A stretch of DNA of 64,000 nt, taken from NCBI RefSeq assembly GCF_003443655.1, contig NZ_CP031941.1:1855501-1919500 (forward strand), given 5' to 3'. The DNA is from Nostoc sphaeroides. GTDB taxonomy: Bacteria > Cyanobacteriota > Cyanobacteriia > Cyanobacteriales > Nostocaceae. The stretch's first letter is position 1, and each line of letters begins with the position of its first letter. This document shows, piece by piece, positions 9,342 to 17,451 of the stretch. The position numbers and the translations under genes are program-made. The notes beneath the pieces are model-generated. The model worked only from the letters and a program-made list of their open reading frames with translations. It made no database searches and was not told the DNA's origin.

Positions 9342-10289
9342 ATGCCTAAAATTACTGTTTGCGTTCCTACTTTTAATCGTGTTCATCTCCTCCCTTATGC
9401 GATTGACAGTGTACTTAATCAGTCTGAGCAAGACTTTGAGCTAATTGTTTGTGATGACGGTTCTAGCGATCGCACACCTGAGTTAATGTCACAGTATACA
9501 GACGATCGGATTAAATATATCCGTCATCTGCAAAATATTGGTAAAAGTAATAATATGCGATCGGGCTTTGATGCAGCCAGTGGTGAATATTTTATTAAGT
9601 TTGATGATGATGATCGGTTAACACCCGATTTTCTCGCAAGTACCGCAGCTATTCTTGCTCAAGACTCTAGCATTGATTTTGTTGGTACAGACCATTGGAT
9701 AATTGATATTGATAATGTGCGGGATGAGGTAAAAACTCAAGAAAATTCTCATCGCTGGGGTAGAAAGAATTTACCAGCAGGTGTTGTAGATAATTTGTTG
9801 GAAGTTGTATTTATTCAGCAAAGTTTTCAAGTTGGGGCGACATTATTTCGCCGTAAAACATTGCAAGAATTAGGATATATGCAGCCAAATCTGCAAAATT
9901 GTGAGGATAATGATTTATTTGTGCGTCTGGCTTTAGCTGGAAAAAAGGGTTATTACTTACCAGAATTATTGATGGAATATCGCTCTCATGCAGAGCAGCA
10001 AGGTATCAATCGGGCTATTCCTTATTTATATGATAAAATACGATATTTAGAAAGTTATAAGTTTGAGTCAGAAAAAATTGAGACAATCAGGAAAAATCGT
10101 CTAACTGAAACGCAATTATTATTAGGTTTGCGTTTAATTGAAAAGGGTGAAACGCAAAAAGGGAGAGAGCTAGTTTTAGCAGGACAGTCTTTTTCAACTT
10201 CTAAAGCTTGGACTGGTTTAGGCTTATCGTTGTTACCAGTTGGGTTGCGAGGTAAGGCGTTTAATGCACTGCGACAGGTGCGGGGTTAG
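9342..10289 (+). CDS. Family 2 glycosyltransferase
   Basis: 315 residues. The GT-A core is clear: VCVPTFNRVHLLPYAI at the N-terminus, IVCDDGSSDRT, and the metal-binding aspartates in KFDDDDRLTP (about residues 86-95), followed by the NCEDNDLFVRLAL acceptor-side motif near residue 185. It transfers a sugar from a nucleotide-sugar to a glycan or lipid at the cytoplasmic face of the membrane. It is isolated, so the polymer it serves is unknown. No membrane segment is visible. Confidence 0.93.
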   Translation: MPKITVCVPTFNRVHLLPYAIDSVLNQSEQDFELIVCDDGSSDRTPELMSQYTDDRIKYIRHLQNIGKSNNMRSGFDAASGEYFIKFDDDDRLTPDFLASTAAILAQDSSIDFVGTDHWIIDIDNVRDEVKTQENSHRWGRKNLPAGVVDNLLEVVFIQQSFQVGATLFRRKTLQELGYMQPNLQNCEDNDLFVRLALAGKKGYYLPELLMEYRSHAEQQGINRAIPYLYDKIRYLESYKFESEKIETIRKNRLTETQLLLGLRLIEKGETQKGRELVLAGQSFSTSKAWTGLGLSLLPVGLRGKAFNALRQVRG

Positions 10290-10393
10290 GAATTGACATA
10301 TTCTACAACTGAGTTTTACCTTAGAGACTTCAAAGAATAGATTACTCAATAAAAATCAATGCTGATTTTATTTTTTGGAAGTCCCTTATAGCG

Positions 10394-10499
10394 AAATACA
10401 GTTCAGTTAAGCATTTTTTTCTTCTCTCTGTGCCTCTGTGGTTCGTTGTTAAAAAAAATGACTTTGATAAAGAGTTTTAGGGTTAACTGAACCATATTG
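10394..10499. mobile_element. MITE-like element (family 1), with 9-10-bp target duplication
   Basis: The inverted ends AAATACAGTTCAGTTAA and TTAACTGAACCATATTG resemble the element at 924-1027. CTTATAGCG (or CCTTATAGCG) is present on both sides (10385-10393 and 10501-10509). The interior has CTCTGTGCCTCTGTGG and no coding frame. Both family 1 insertions have TTATAG in their target duplication. Confidence 0.75.
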
Positions 10500-10548
10500 C
10501 CTTATAGCGGTTCCCATTCAGATGCGGTACAACATTATATCGCGAGGT

Positions 10549-10578
10549 GTAAGGGCACGGCACTGCCGTGCCCCTACG
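10549..10578. repeat. Palindromic REP-like sequence
   Basis: GGGCACGGCACTGCCGTGCCC is a near-perfect palindrome followed by CTACGGGTGTACCTCAC. A sister copy (GGGCATGGCACTGCCATGCCC) lies at 19032-19052 and is likewise followed by GTACCTCAC about 20 bases later. It can form a strong hairpin and may terminate transcription. Confidence 0.6.
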
Positions 10579-10650
10579 GGTGTACCTCACGTAAACAAGA
10601 ACCGGTATATATGGAAAAGCTAACGCGAAACCGCAAAGAAATTGGAAAAT

Positions 10651-11406
10651 CTACCTATTTTGTGGAATAGTTGGGGTAGGTTGGTAAGTTGAGTTGGATC
10701 TCAGTTGACTAATCACGAAGAATGTAGCAAGAGTTAATGCTATAGATACAAGTGCGATCGCTAAAGAGTTAGTCTTCCAAAAGCTCAGTTTTCCTTGTGT
10801 ATAAGCCCTATTGGCTATATTCACTTCCCGCCTAGCTTCTTCTAAAATTGATTGGAGCGCATTTATCTGCTCATCTTCCAGTTTTGCATATCTATCTTGT
10901 CTAAAAGCATTTTCTAGAATTTTTACTTTTTCCTCAGAAGATACTTGAGCAAGTTCTCTCTTGACAACTTCATACGGATTAGTTTGCTTTACAGGTTGTG
11001 AAGATGGAGTTTGAGAGTTTGGTTGAAAATTTTGTTGAGGAAATTTCTCCAGTTTCTCATGTTTGACGGGTTGTGAGGATTGATTTGGCAGAATTGGTGG
11101 TTTAATCGGAGTATCTTGTCGAATTTCTTTTTTGGTGAAACTGTATACGTTATTTTGCGTTACAGGTTTAGCTGATTGGTTTTGAGGTGTTCGTGGTTGA
11201 GTTGGGATACGCTGATTATTACCTATTTCATTTGTCTTCAATGACCATTTGTACTCACTATCTTGGACAACCATATTCTTCAATGAAGAATATAAGTAAT
11301 GATTGACTTCCCGTCTTTCAACTCCCAGCATATCAGCAATTTTTACTGCTCTTAGGGGAGTACCACGTTTTAATATTTCAACAATTTTAGATTCCAGACT
11401 ATCCAT
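10651..11406 (-). CDS. Zalpha-like winged-helix protein with C-terminal membrane anchor
   Basis: 251 residues. Residues 1-57 form a winged helix: ADMLGVERREVNHYLYSSL, then QDSEYKWSLK. The pattern N35-x3-Y39 followed by W54 matches the three residues that contact left-handed Z-DNA or Z-RNA in Zalpha domains. A long Gln/Pro/Ser-rich linker (about 60-145) and a charged helical stretch (about 146-210) follow. One hydrophobic helix (about 214-235) and a short polar tail end the protein, so the winged helix probably faces the cytoplasm. It is third in an operon after a nuclease-like/ParA fusion and a ParB-like gene. The nucleic-acid role is inference; the fold match is by pattern only. Confidence 0.7.
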   Translation of the reverse strand: MDSLESKIVEILKRGTPLRAVKIADMLGVERREVNHYLYSSLKNMVVQDSEYKWSLKTNEIGNNQRIPTQPRTPQNQSAKPVTQNNVYSFTKKEIRQDTPIKPPILPNQSSQPVKHEKLEKFPQQNFQPNSQTPSSQPVKQTNPYEVVKRELAQVSSEEKVKILENAFRQDRYAKLEDEQINALQSILEEARREVNIANRAYTQGKLSFWKTNSLAIALVSIALTLATFFVISQLRSNSTYQPTPTIPQNR

Positions 11407-11448
11407 ATTAGCCCCGAATTATTCTTGCAATTAAGATGTGACTAAATT

Positions 11449-12192
11449 TTAAATAAACAAGGTACGTGACCAGCTATCAATAATAGCAATCATTTTATCG
11501 CTAGTTATACCTTTAATTTGTCTTTTCCCACTTGTAATTTTTACCCGTGCAACTACATCATTCAAAGATGCAAACGGTTTTTTATTACGTTCTTTTTCCA
11601 CACTTTCAGTAACCTTAGTGGCTGTTTGATTGCTAAAACCAGCATTTACCAATCTCAAAGTCAGTTCTGATAAACTTAGAGTATTAAATACATCTAAAGG
11701 TCTAATTTGCTTGGGTATCTGACTTTGAATTTTATTTAGCTTATTTTCTACCCTTTCTCTTTCTTGTGCTAATTCTGACCTAAAATCATTGAGTTGTTTC
11801 TCAAGGCGCAATTCCAGATTTGCTATACGCGATGATTCTAAATTTGTTGTTTGAGTTATGGGATTTACTGGTTGATTAGAAAACTCGACCCCTCTAAGGG
11901 CAGCAGCTTGCTTTAATATTGCTTCCTCTTTCTCTGGCGAAATAATCAATGCATTAACCATTTCACCAGCAATAGAGTTTTTTTCACTAGCTCTTACGGC
12001 AGCATAGTATTCAAAATGACCATTCACTACTTCATATTTTTCAAAGCCAGTCTTTTTAAGTACTAAAGGTTTTACAATTCCACCAGAATTTAAGATCATA
12101 TCTGCAATCATATTTAAATCAGATTCTGAGAATTGCGAACGCGGAACATTGGAATTAACACTTTCAACATCTACCATCAAAAACTTCGTCAT
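11449..12192 (-). CDS. ParB-like protein with C-terminal helix-hairpin-helix
   Basis: 247 residues. The N-terminus (GGIVKPLVLKKTG, then YEVVNGHFEYYAAVRA, about residues 37-70) follows the ParB/Srx-type fold, with NGHFEYYAA in place of the usual GERRxRA box; this is the region that binds CTP in true ParB proteins. A coiled coil (about 120-165) leads to a C-terminal KPFASLNDVVARVK...ITSDKMIAII segment resembling a DNA-binding helix-hairpin-helix. No central ParB helix-turn-helix is obvious. Its ATG overlaps the ParA stop as TAATG, implying coupled translation. It is likely the DNA-binding partner of the ParA-like protein. Confidence 0.75.
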   Translation of the reverse strand: MTKFLMVDVESVNSNVPRSQFSESDLNMIADMILNSGGIVKPLVLKKTGFEKYEVVNGHFEYYAAVRASEKNSIAGEMVNALIISPEKEEAILKQAAALRGVEFSNQPVNPITQTTNLESSRIANLELRLEKQLNDFRSELAQERERVENKLNKIQSQIPKQIRPLDVFNTLSLSELTLRLVNAGFSNQTATKVTESVEKERNKKPFASLNDVVARVKITSGKRQIKGITSDKMIAIIDSWSRTLFI

Positions 12193-13601
12193 TATTGTAT
12201 CTCCATTTTTCTTAGAACTTCTACAGCTAAAAACTCAAATTCAGCAGCAGCTATATTTGCCGAAGGTTCGTTATCAGCAAAATCTAAAATAGATTTAGGA
12301 TCGGGAATCTCCAGATTTCCTAATGGTATAGTTCTGTTAATACAAGCTGAAAAAGCTGTCCTTTCAGAAATAGTACTATCCATAAGAGGTAATTCATAAC
12401 GGTCAGTAATCACACCTTTATGCTTATTTAAATTATACTTAAGATATTGAGCATTAGTTGATATCTTAGAGGGAAGCACGCCCATAATTTTGATAGGTGC
12501 TTGACCTTCACCTTCCCTATTTTCAGATATTTTTTGTTGAATAAAATTTTTGACACTTATCAAACCTTGATTAGAAAATGGTTTTAAGTCTGAAGGAATT
12601 ATTAAATAATCAGCAGCAGTCAGCGCCGCTTCAGCATAGAGATCCAAGGATGGTGGCGTATCGATAATTACAATATCATAATCATTTCTGACTTTTTCTA
12701 ATTTTCTAGATAGCCGAAACCGACTAGCAGCGAAACCGACAAGGTTAGATTGATTTTCAATTAAGCTTATATGTGATGGAATTACATCAATTTCTGGGTT
12801 ATTAAAAAAATGAGATTTCCGAACAATCTCTGGTATAAAATTAGTTTTACCTTGTTCTAATATATGATAAACATTGCGGTCTTTCAAATCATCATCTTCT
12901 TCAAATTGAAATTTAATTAAACCAGTAGCAAAAGTTGTATTAGCTTGAGCATCTATATCAATTAGAAGAATTCTTTTTCCTTTCTTACTCAAGGCTGCTG
13001 CCAAATTAATAGCAACTGTGGTTTTACCTACGCCACCTTTATGATGGTAAATTGCAATTGTTTTCATTGAATGTTGCCTCTTGGTTTCAATACTAAAATC
13101 AGAAATAACTTGAATTGGTATTTTATTACTTTGAATATCTTTATTATCCAAATTAAATTGGATAGATTTTTCCTGCAAACTGTTTCTACCAATTAAACCT
13201 TTAATATTCTCTAATTTAGTCTCAACTTCTTTGCCAGAACATTGAAATACTAATTGAATATCAGTCTGTAATTTTTGATAAATTCTAATCTCTTTGCCAT
13301 TAGTCAACAATCCATACCTGACATTTAAGCTGGTTAAATAATGCCTGAGTCGAGGGACATGATGATTTAAGTTTTTTTTGGGATGCTTTGCCTCCATGAC
13401 GACACTTAAGGGCGAATTGGCATCTAAGACAAAGGGAATCACTTGTGCAGCAAATGCTAAAAAATCTAAGCGGATGCTACCAACGGCAACCTCTTGATGC
13501 CAGGTGTCAGGAGTATAACCTAGCTGCGGTAGCAAATATTGCACTATGAGTTTGCTTTCAACTTCGCTTTCGTTACGGCATAGCTCAGGATTAAAAGGCA
13601 A
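12192..13601 (-). CDS. ParA-family ATPase fused to an N-terminal nuclease-like domain
   Basis: 469 residues. Residues 1-125 resemble the N-terminal domain of type I restriction HsdR and related PD-(D/E)XK proteins: RLDFLAF (D46) then SVVMEAKHPKK (E70, K72). Residues 179-469 are a ParA/Soj ATPase with deviant Walker A HKGGVGKTTVA (K188 and K193) and LLIDIDAQANTT. An internal Met179 could start a ParA-only protein, but the upstream frame is clearly coding. The full-length start is TTG at 13601, about 11 nt after GAGG. ParA dimers on the nucleoid position cargo; here the fused domain may bind or cut nucleic acid. First gene of the three-gene operon. Confidence 0.8.
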   Translation of the reverse strand: MPFNPELCRNESEVESKLIVQYLLPQLGYTPDTWHQEVAVGSIRLDFLAFAAQVIPFVLDANSPLSVVMEAKHPKKNLNHHVPRLRHYLTSLNVRYGLLTNGKEIRIYQKLQTDIQLVFQCSGKEVETKLENIKGLIGRNSLQEKSIQFNLDNKDIQSNKIPIQVISDFSIETKRQHSMKTIAIYHHKGGVGKTTVAINLAAALSKKGKRILLIDIDAQANTTFATGLIKFQFEEDDDLKDRNVYHILEQGKTNFIPEIVRKSHFFNNPEIDVIPSHISLIENQSNLVGFAASRFRLSRKLEKVRNDYDIVIIDTPPSLDLYAEAALTAADYLIIPSDLKPFSNQGLISVKNFIQQKISENREGEGQAPIKIMGVLPSKISTNAQYLKYNLNKHKGVITDRYELPLMDSTISERTAFSACINRTIPLGNLEIPDPKSILDFADNEPSANIAAAEFEFLAVEVLRKMEIQ

Positions 13602-13865
13602 TATTTTTCTACCTCTAAATAATTATTGGACTTGGGACAAAACCTCATATTTGCTAGATTATGGCATAGCCTTAATTATTTGGAGTGATAGAAATCACTT
13701 AGACAAATCTAAAAATTCATCATTAAAGTAGTACTTTTACTGATAAAATAACCAATTTGAAAAGCTAGCCATATTCAAAATTAACAGGCTACGCATGTAT
13801 TTCCCCATTACTCCTGTAAATGGCTAGAATCAAAGAGTTTACTCAACCTATTTGCGCTAAAGGTT

Positions 13866-14234
13866 TTGGCTACTGTATCTTGTCCCCACTGCCATCAACT
13901 CGTTGATAGTCAAGCTATTAGTTGTCCCTATTGCCGGACGACACTCAAAGCTTACGGTCATCCCGGTATTCCATTGCACCGCGCTACTGGGGGTGGGTAT
14001 CTATGCGACACTTGCACTTATCACGCTGATGATACTTGCAATTTTCCTCAGCGTCCATACGCTAAAGAGTGTACCCTCTACCAAAATATTGAAGAGACAA
14101 AGTTAGAGTTGCAACAGCAGCGTTACACTAACAGTTTTGCGGTAACTGTGAAAATTTGGGTAAAACAAAATCAGGCTTTGCTGTTACTTTTGGGTTTATT
14201 ATTGGCCTGTTTGTTCTTCAGTCTGGTAACTTAG
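13866..14234 (+). CDS. Double zinc-ribbon membrane protein
   Basis: 122 residues. Two cysteine pairs, CPHC (residues 6-9) and CPYC (residues 20-23), form the first ribbon; CDTC with later Cys residues (CNF, CTLY) forms a second metal site. A C-terminal hydrophobic helix (ALLLLLGLLLACLFFSLV) anchors it in the membrane. The start is a TTG at 13866, beginning MATVSCPHC, chosen because the ribbon starts there and no ATG fits the frame. Function is unknown; zinc ribbons of this type often mediate protein or nucleic-acid contacts. Confidence 0.75.
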   Translation: MATVSCPHCHQLVDSQAISCPYCRTTLKAYGHPGIPLHRATGGGYLCDTCTYHADDTCNFPQRPYAKECTLYQNIEETKLELQQQRYTNSFAVTVKIWVKQNQALLLLLGLLLACLFFSLVT

Positions 14235-14475
14235 GAACGTGATTAAATAAAATGCAAAACTTCATCTTGTCTCTAGCCTCCCTCTCCTTTATAACCACGG
14301 TGTACACACAAGTCCTAAAAACCTAGCTTGATGAGGTTTTTTTTGTTCCCATGCTCCGTATGGGAATGCATTCATTGAGCCAGAGACTCAATATTTAACT
14401 GGAGGCAGAGCCTCTAATCAGCATTCCCATGCAGAGCATGGGAACGAGGAACGAGATATGCGCGATCGCTAACCT

Positions 14476-16422
14476 TCAAGTTGTGGTGATTTTGGATGCT
14501 TCCGCAATAGGTTCAACTTGTATCGGTAGCGCTTTTTCTTCAAAGGCGGCTAAGTCGAACCAAAAAGTGGTGCCAATGCCGACTTCACTCACTAGATGGA
14601 CTTTACTACGATGTCTGTCAATAATATTTCTGACAATCGATAAACCTAAACCCGTGCCTTCTAGGGTGTGAACTCGGTTTTCTACGCGGAAGAAGCGTTC
14701 AAAAATTGAGTGTTGATCTTCTGTGGCGATGCCAATTCCAGTATCGGAAATTTCAATCCGTACTGGAGCAGATTGGGTGTGACTGGGTTTAAAATCTAGT
14801 CGGTAAGCGCGGATTGCCACTTTACCACCTGCTTTGGTGAATTTGAGGGCATTACCAATTAGATTACCAAACACTTGTACTAACAGATCATAATTACCCA
14901 TTACTAGCGGCAAATTAGGAGCAACTTCTTGAAGGAGTTCAACACCTTTATCTTTAGCATTGAGTTGGTAAGTACGCAGTGTTTGCTCGATCGCTTGGGC
15001 TAAATCTACACCATCGAAACTGTAGTTGCGACCAGATTCGAGTTTTGACAAATCCAAAACATCGTTAACTAGGCGGGTTAGGCGATCGGTTTCATGGTTG
15101 ACTGTTTGCAGAAACTCTTGGCGTTCTTTTAAAGCTAAGTCTTCGCCGTAGTCGTGCAGGGTTTCAATATAGGTTTTGATGTTGAATAGAGGCGTTCGCA
15201 GTTCGTGAGAAACGTTGCTGATAAATTGGCTTTTTGCATCGTTTAATTCCACCTCACGCGTTATATCTTGGACGGTAATCGCAATGCCTTTGATACTTTC
15301 CCTTTGCACATTGAGTACTGTAGTCAAGAGAATGCGGATCGTTCGCGGGGTGGGTTGGTTAATAAAAATTCGGAATTCGGCGCTTTCACATTCGCCTGCT
15401 GCCATTTCGTACAAAGGGCTAGTGATTTCCATTTGTACTGATGCTGGCAAGTGATGTAACACATTGCAGCCTACCACATCAGCGTTTTCCCAGCCAAATA
15501 TTCGCCGCGCTGTGGGGTTGACTAAAATCACCTGCATGTTGTTATCAATCAACACAGCACCATCTGCGATTGTGGAAACTAGGGTTTCTAGTTTGGCTTT
15601 TTCTGCGGTCAGTTCCTCAATATTCTGTTCTTCATAGCGCTCTAATCGCTCTCCCATTTCATTAAAGCTTAAAATTAATTCCCCTAGCTCTCCCCCTAAA
15701 GGTAAATCAATGCGCTGCTTAAAATTCCCGGTAGCAATTTGCTTCACCCCCACCAACAGTTCTTTAATGGGCTTGGTGATAGTCAAAGCGTTAATCACTC
15801 CTGCCAAAATCACCATTACCCAAATGGTGATAAAAACGGCAATGGTGACATCGCGGGTAAAATTGGTAGAAATGACAGCAGTCTGATTGGGGTTGATACC
15901 GATCGCTAATACACCTAAGTATTTTTTATTGACGATCAGGGGAATAAATACATCGGTGACTATCCCATCTGGGGTTGTATGTTGCCGCACCATCGGCTTT
16001 TCCCCATCACCAGGGTAATCTTCTGGTAGTTGGATTCGCCGTTTAATGGTAAGGGAGTTTTCTACCTCAGCTTCCCAAAAAGGAATGCCAAAAAATATTT
16101 CCCCGGTTTCATCAGCGTAGAGCATATAACGCACACTAGAGGTGCTGCTGTAGAAGCGTTGAGAAAATTGGGCAACCTCACTCAGATTATTGTCAGCAAC
16201 TAGGGGAGCAACGTTGGCAGCAAGTAGCAGCCCCAAGTCGCGGCCAAAGCGGGTGTCATTCATCCGCGCATCCTGCTGAATTGTATTCACAGCCCAGAAG
16301 GTCAGACCACTCATCACCAATGAGACTACCATTGTAGCCACAGCCAATAATTTGGTCTGGAGTGTGAACTCCGACCACCAACTAGCGATCGCATGTCGAA
16401 TTGTTTTTAACAGACTTAGCAT
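14476..16422 (-). CDS. nblS: Sensor histidine kinase NblS/Hik33 (DspA)
   Basis: 648 residues, the usual size. In order: TM1 (about 25-45), a periplasmic sensor region, TM2 (about 192-212), HAMP (about 213-265), PAS (about 275-390), HisKA with H406 in SNVSHELRTPLFNIK, and HATPase with NLIGNALKFT, DTGIGIA and GTGLGLSIV. The region around the phosphorylated His, including IETLHDYGED and LTRLVNDVLDLSKLESGR, is that of the conserved cyanobacterial kinase controlling high-light, cold, osmotic and nutrient-stress genes, including nblA. It phosphorylates RpaB-type regulators in other species. Single gene. Confidence 0.9.
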   Translation of the reverse strand: MLSLLKTIRHAIASWWSEFTLQTKLLAVATMVVSLVMSGLTFWAVNTIQQDARMNDTRFGRDLGLLLAANVAPLVADNNLSEVAQFSQRFYSSTSSVRYMLYADETGEIFFGIPFWEAEVENSLTIKRRIQLPEDYPGDGEKPMVRQHTTPDGIVTDVFIPLIVNKKYLGVLAIGINPNQTAVISTNFTRDVTIAVFITIWVMVILAGVINALTITKPIKELLVGVKQIATGNFKQRIDLPLGGELGELILSFNEMGERLERYEEQNIEELTAEKAKLETLVSTIADGAVLIDNNMQVILVNPTARRIFGWENADVVGCNVLHHLPASVQMEITSPLYEMAAGECESAEFRIFINQPTPRTIRILLTTVLNVQRESIKGIAITVQDITREVELNDAKSQFISNVSHELRTPLFNIKTYIETLHDYGEDLALKERQEFLQTVNHETDRLTRLVNDVLDLSKLESGRNYSFDGVDLAQAIEQTLRTYQLNAKDKGVELLQEVAPNLPLVMGNYDLLVQVFGNLIGNALKFTKAGGKVAIRAYRLDFKPSHTQSAPVRIEISDTGIGIATEDQHSIFERFFRVENRVHTLEGTGLGLSIVRNIIDRHRSKVHLVSEVGIGTTFWFDLAAFEEKALPIQVEPIAEASKITTT

Positions 16423-16581
16423 CTTAAATAAAGTTGTTATTAGTCTTTGTTATAAAGCCCAACAACTAAAAAATTAACAGTAATTTGACAAATATGTTAG
16501 GGCATTGAGCATTGGGCATTGGGCATCAGTAGCAAAATACTTCTATTGTCTTAAATACCCCATTGTAAGAGGGCGCGATCG

Positions 16582-16926
16582 CTACAATGCTACTGCAAAA
16601 TCTGTGTACTGCCGCATCTTAGGCTCATGGAATGCCAAAACTATATCTTCTTTGGCAACACCTGCACGAACTAGGTCAGTTGCGATTCCATCTTCAGTCC
16701 AATCTTCCTCAATCCAAAATTTGCAATCTCGAATCCGAACGTAGACAGTCATACCAGTAATGCGTTCGCCATTTTGCCAACCAAGGTTCATCCAGATATA
16801 GTGACCCTTTGGCTCATCAATAATCAAGAATGTTTCCATGTCTCGGTTATGACGACGGTTACATAGTTCTACATACTCTGTCAGGATACGCTTAATTATC
16901 TTGGGATACTCAGTTAATTTATCCAT
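16582..16926 (-). CDS. xisI: XisI-type protein (fdxN element excision factor family)
   Basis: 114 residues, typical length (ITGMTVYVRIRDCKFWIEED and DLVRAGVAKEDIVLAFH are family landmarks). In Anabaena, XisI with XisH helps the recombinase XisF excise the fdxN element in developing heterocysts. Here it overlaps xisH by 13 nt, as is usual, but there is no xisF and no recognisable excision element. Many cyanobacterial xisHI pairs are similarly free-standing and may act as a toxin-antitoxin-like or regulatory pair; that is inference. Confidence 0.92.
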   Translation of the reverse strand: MDKLTEYPKIIKRILTEYVELCNRRHNRDMETFLIIDEPKGHYIWMNLGWQNGERITGMTVYVRIRDCKFWIEEDWTEDGIATDLVRAGVAKEDIVLAFHEPKMRQYTDFAVAL

Positions 16927-17330
16927 TGTGTGATTTGCTCTGTTTCTGTATCGACAACAATAAGTGGAAGTTGATGTTTGTGGAGGATGAGTTGAATCAC
17001 ATCCTGGTTGAAAAAACTTTTATAAATGATCGCACCAACAGCAAGGTAAAGTTTACGGTCTGGTGCTGTTTCCTCTAAAAGATAACGGTAGATGTCATAC
17101 TGTCCGAGAGCTTCTTTCAAATCTTGTATCTTTGATGCACCAACAAAGCTTTTCACTTCAATAACAAGTTTTTGCCCATCTCGTTCAGCCCCGATGGGAC
17201 GTTCAGCACCGAGATCAGCATATAATGTTGTTCTTCGATACTGAATTATGTAGGGATCGTCTGTAATCACCCAACCGTCCTTTATCAGTGCATTTTTTAC
17301 CGCGTTATGGATAATGTCTAACTTGGGCAT
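16914..17330 (-). CDS. xisH: XisH-type protein (fdxN element excision factor family)
   Basis: 138 residues, typical length. It has the nuclease-like pattern YADLGAERPIGAERDG followed by KLVIEVKSF, in which D and E-x-K sit as in PD-(D/E)XK folds. A later IQDLKEALGQYDIYRYLL helix is also characteristic. XisH is required, with XisF and XisI, for fdxN element excision in Anabaena. It is upstream of and overlaps xisI. The nuclease-like core raises the possibility of DNA binding or cleavage, not demonstrated here. Confidence 0.92.
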   Translation of the reverse strand: MPKLDIIHNAVKNALIKDGWVITDDPYIIQYRRTTLYADLGAERPIGAERDGQKLVIEVKSFVGASKIQDLKEALGQYDIYRYLLEETAPDRKLYLAVGAIIYKSFFNQDVIQLILHKHQLPLIVVDTETEQITQWIN

Positions 17331-17451
17331 AGCTTAAGTATAAGTCAGCCTCGTTGCGTCATGGAAATTAGCGCCAGCTTTAAGCTGACATTAGGCTGCA
17401 TTTGCAACGCAAGAATCACCCGCAGATCAACTACAAACATCAGGCGATCGC

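Noticed and set aside
16582-17330. fdxN excision element
   Set aside because: No XisF recombinase, no direct-repeat borders and no interrupted fdxN gene are present.
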